Shown here piece by piece: positions 61,898-64,000 of a stretch of 64,000 nucleotides of DNA. The position numbers and the translations under genes were made by a program. This DNA is from CAIMUS01 sp963708455 (GTDB lineage: Bacteria > Pseudomonadota > Gammaproteobacteria > Competibacterales > Competibacteraceae), in the NCBI GenBank assembly GCA_963708455.1, contig CAVPSQ010000010.1, positions 186,001 through 250,000 on the forward strand, written 5' to 3'. The first letter of the stretch is position 1. Every line of letters begins with the position of its first letter. The notes under the pieces were generated by a model that saw only the letters and a program-made list of their open reading frames with translations, searched no databases and was not told the origin of the DNA.

Positions 61898-63586
61898 TAT
61901 CTCTATGGGCGTAACCAGTCGAGCGCGGTGGTGGTAAGAGGTGGTGGGTTCCGCTGTCCAGTTTGAGTGGACCTGGGTAGGATGAGAGTGTGAATCCACC
62001 CTCCCGAGGAACCCACCGATGCAGATGATGAAGCCTACGCTGGTTGAAGACAAGCGTTTTGACCTACAAGGTTGTCTGGATGAGTTACAGACGTTCGTGC
62101 GGTCGGCGGCGGGCGCTGGCACGCCGGTTCACGAGGTTGAGCGCGGCTTATGGCGCCGGCTGTTGCAGTTGGGGTATCAGTTGCAGGGTCAGTTTTTCGC
62201 CTTGGTGGGGGATGGTGATCAGGGGGAAACCGTGACCTTGGCCGAGGGACAGGTGGTGCGGCGGTTGCCGGAGCACCATGGTCGGCCGTATCAGTCGGTG
62301 TTTGGGAGTTTCGAGCTCGACCGGGTGGTCTACGGCACGCGGGAAAGCCAGTCGATCGAGTTCGTGCCGTTAGACGCCCGCCTGGGCCTGCCAGCGAGTA
62401 AATTTTCCTATCTGTTGCAAGACTGGGATCAGGCGCTGGTGGTGGAAAATCCGTACCAGCAGGTTAACCAGGTGCTGTCGCGGATCCTGGGTTTGGAACA
62501 ATCGGTGGCCAGTCTGGAGCAGATGACGCGCACCGTGGCGACGGCGGTCGATGACTACCGGGCGACGCAGCCGCCAGCGCCCGTGGCCGAGGCGCCGCAG
62601 TTGATCGTGCTCAGTGGCGATGGGAAAGGGGTGCCCATCCGCAAACCGGCAACGGCGCCCCCCATTAGCGCACATGACCATCAGCCAGGTCCAAAACCGG
62701 ACCGCAAGAAGATGGCCTTGGTCGGAGCCGTTTACCAGATCGATCCCTATCCACGCACGCCCCACGAGGTGGTCGAGGCCCTGTTCCACGACCCCGCGGC
62801 GGCGGCGCTGCACCCGCCCACTCGCCGCCCCGCGCCGCAGCACAAACGGCTGCAGGCCAGTCTCAACCGGCCGGAAGGCACGACTCCGGTGCGCGCCGCC
62901 GACGAGATTTTTCCGTGGCTGGTCGCCGAAGCCCACCAGCGGGATCCCGAGCAGCAGCATCCCTGGGTAGTGTTAATGGATGGACAACCCTCCCTGTGGG
63001 AGGCAGTCAACCAAGCCTTGGGCAACACCCCCCGCATCGAGATCCTGGATTTGTTACATGCCACCAGCTATCTGTGGGAGGCCGTGCATCTGTTCCATCC
63101 TGCCAGCAGTGACTTGGCGCTGCAACTGATGAAACTACTGGTCCTGGGACTGTTGAGTGGCGTGGGGGCCGCGCTGATTCCGTGGCTCACTGACCAAGCC
63201 GAGTCCATCGATTTAACTGCGGCTCATCGGGAACGGCTGAACCAGATTAGCCAGTATTTTCACCATAACCAAGCGCGTCTGCACTACGATCAGTACCTGG
63301 CAGCCGGTTATCCCATCGCCTCGGGCGTGATCGAAGGCGCCTGCCGGCATGTGATCAAAGATCGCCTGGAGCGCACCGGCATGCACTGGACGGTTCCCGG
63401 CGCCCAGGCGCTACTGCAATTGCGCTGTGTGGCCCTCAACGGTGACTGGGAGGCGTTCATGAAACACTATATCGATCAGGAATCGATACGACTCTATCCA
63501 CATGCCCATCTGGTCGAGAAAGCAGAATGGCCCCTACTTAAAGCGGCTTGATCGGGCGCGCTTGACTGGTTACGCCCTATCTCTAT
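61898..63586 (+). mobile_element. ISKra4-family insertion sequence, copy 2
   Basis: The element runs 61907-63577 (1671 bases), the same length as copy 1 and inverted relative to it. It is flanked by TATCTCTAT on both sides (61898-61906 and 63578-63586), a nine-base target duplication. Confidence 0.92.
62019..63551 (+). CDS. ISKra4-family transposase, copy 2
   Basis: The 510-residue protein is identical to the one encoded by copy 1 (minus strand, 33420-34952). The frame is intact. The identity indicates recent transposition or gene conversion. Confidence 0.9.
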   Translation: MQMMKPTLVEDKRFDLQGCLDELQTFVRSAAGAGTPVHEVERGLWRRLLQLGYQLQGQFFALVGDGDQGETVTLAEGQVVRRLPEHHGRPYQSVFGSFELDRVVYGTRESQSIEFVPLDARLGLPASKFSYLLQDWDQALVVENPYQQVNQVLSRILGLEQSVASLEQMTRTVATAVDDYRATQPPAPVAEAPQLIVLSGDGKGVPIRKPATAPPISAHDHQPGPKPDRKKMALVGAVYQIDPYPRTPHEVVEALFHDPAAAALHPPTRRPAPQHKRLQASLNRPEGTTPVRAADEIFPWLVAEAHQRDPEQQHPWVVLMDGQPSLWEAVNQALGNTPRIEILDLLHATSYLWEAVHLFHPASSDLALQLMKLLVLGLLSGVGAALIPWLTDQAESIDLTAAHRERLNQISQYFHHNQARLHYDQYLAAGYPIASGVIEGACRHVIKDRLERTGMHWTVPGAQALLQLRCVALNGDWEAFMKHYIDQESIRLYPHAHLVEKAEWPLLKAA

Positions 63587-64000
63587 GGCGGAGTGGGTAC
63601 AGGTATTACTCTTTGATAACGATCAGGAAGCCGCAAAATCTCTTCTCAGTGATCTGCTGGAACGCAGCCGGCTATACCATACATCCAAAGCTTACAAGGA
63701 CCTGCTGGAGTTTACAGTTCGGCTGCGTAACTTCGCGCCGTTTAATGCCTTTCTGCTGCACTTGCAGAAGCCGGGGTTACGGTTTGCAGCGTCCGAATAT
63801 GACTGGAGGCAGCGCTTTAAACGGACTGTTAAAGAGGGCGCACGCCCGTTACTGATCCTCTGGCCCTTCGGCCCTGTCGCGCTGGTCTATGATCTGGAGG
63901 ACACGGAAGGCGATCCCCTTCCCGACTCAGTTGCTGATGCTTTTCGAGCTTCAGGGACAATAACTAAGGGCCAAATTGATCAATTCAAATCACGGCTTGC

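Larger units (their letters stand above)
61869..64000 (+). pseudogene. ArdC-like antirestriction/peptidase-type gene, split by an IS and cut by the window end
   Basis: The start at 61869 reads MNMLKILLGAIS, and after removing ISKra4 copy 2 and one nine-base duplication it continues in frame as MAEWVQVLLFDNDQEAAKSL, then RNFAPFNAFLLHLQKPG, FKRTVKEGARPLLILWPFGP and VALVYDLEDTEGDPLPD to the window end. This is the N-terminal ArdC-like domain found before ImmA/IrrE-type metallopeptidases on mobile elements. Only this domain is visible. The IS inactivates the gene unless it excises. Confidence 0.7.

Noticed and set aside
63502..63855. Plus-strand frame of 117 codons after the second ISKra4 copy
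   Set aside because: It starts inside the transposase gene in another frame; the real downstream frame is the ArdC-like one that rejoins across the IS.

Overview
The window looks like a chromosomal segment of a GC-rich gammaproteobacterium. Housekeeping genes of that lineage (dgt, relA, purB, roxA-like, ygiQ-like, mazG, nudix, dciA-like) sit beside glycogen genes (glgB, glgX), a PEP-CTERM protein, and Uma2 and DUF3782 proteins. This mix fits a glycogen-accumulating Competibacter-type organism, but that is an inference from gene content only. Several genes carry single-base frameshifts in otherwise full-length reading frames, so either the assembly has indel errors or many genes are decaying.

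Layout. 1-6.4 kb: part of a dispersed repeat, a ParA-like ATPase, an ABC-F ATPase, an AT-rich HD-domain gene, dgt and a TusA-like protein. 6.5-15.6 kb: a branched-chain amino acid ABC operon (livJ-H-M-G-F) with foreign DNA at three places. Between livJ and livH are an amidohydrolase gene and a higBA remnant, with an integron attC-like site and a copied livJ 3' end. Between livH and livM is an IS1182-type element. After livF is a DUF4926 gene, with a copied livF 3' end. 15.6-21 kb: a broken toxin with an intact antitoxin, a PEP-CTERM gene split by an IS1595-type element, and a frameshifted subtilase with a dockerin-like tail. 21-33 kb: ygiQ-like, mazG, DUF192, nudix, a membrane-anchored retropepsin-like protein, a cysteine-protease-like protein, a DUF7931-like protein, GNAT, roxA-like, purB and dciA-like, plus a candidate small RNA at 25.4 kb. 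33.4-35.1 kb: ISKra4-type copy 1. 35-44 kb: glgB (one frameshift), glgX, a LysM/FecR protein and a CHASE2-PAS-GGDEF-EAL protein. 44-49 kb: an M16C protease and relA. 49-52.7 kb: DUF3782 and Uma2 genes, a MITE-like repeat and IS remnants.

52.7 kb to the end: an integrated element. It begins at a 3' fragment of tRNA-Pro(GGG), followed by a tyrosine integrase, an unknown protein, an AlpA-like regulator, a TOPRIM/DUF927 primase-helicase, a gene carrying sixteen GGGTAAC-type repeats, a topoisomerase VI A-like TOPRIM protein, a VRR-NUC nuclease, a short conserved protein, and an ArdC-like gene cut by ISKra4-type copy 2. The repeat array is the most unusual signal in the window. The same DNA word is read in three reading frames of its host gene, so the DNA rather than the peptide appears to be conserved, as expected for an iteron-type origin or a partition site.
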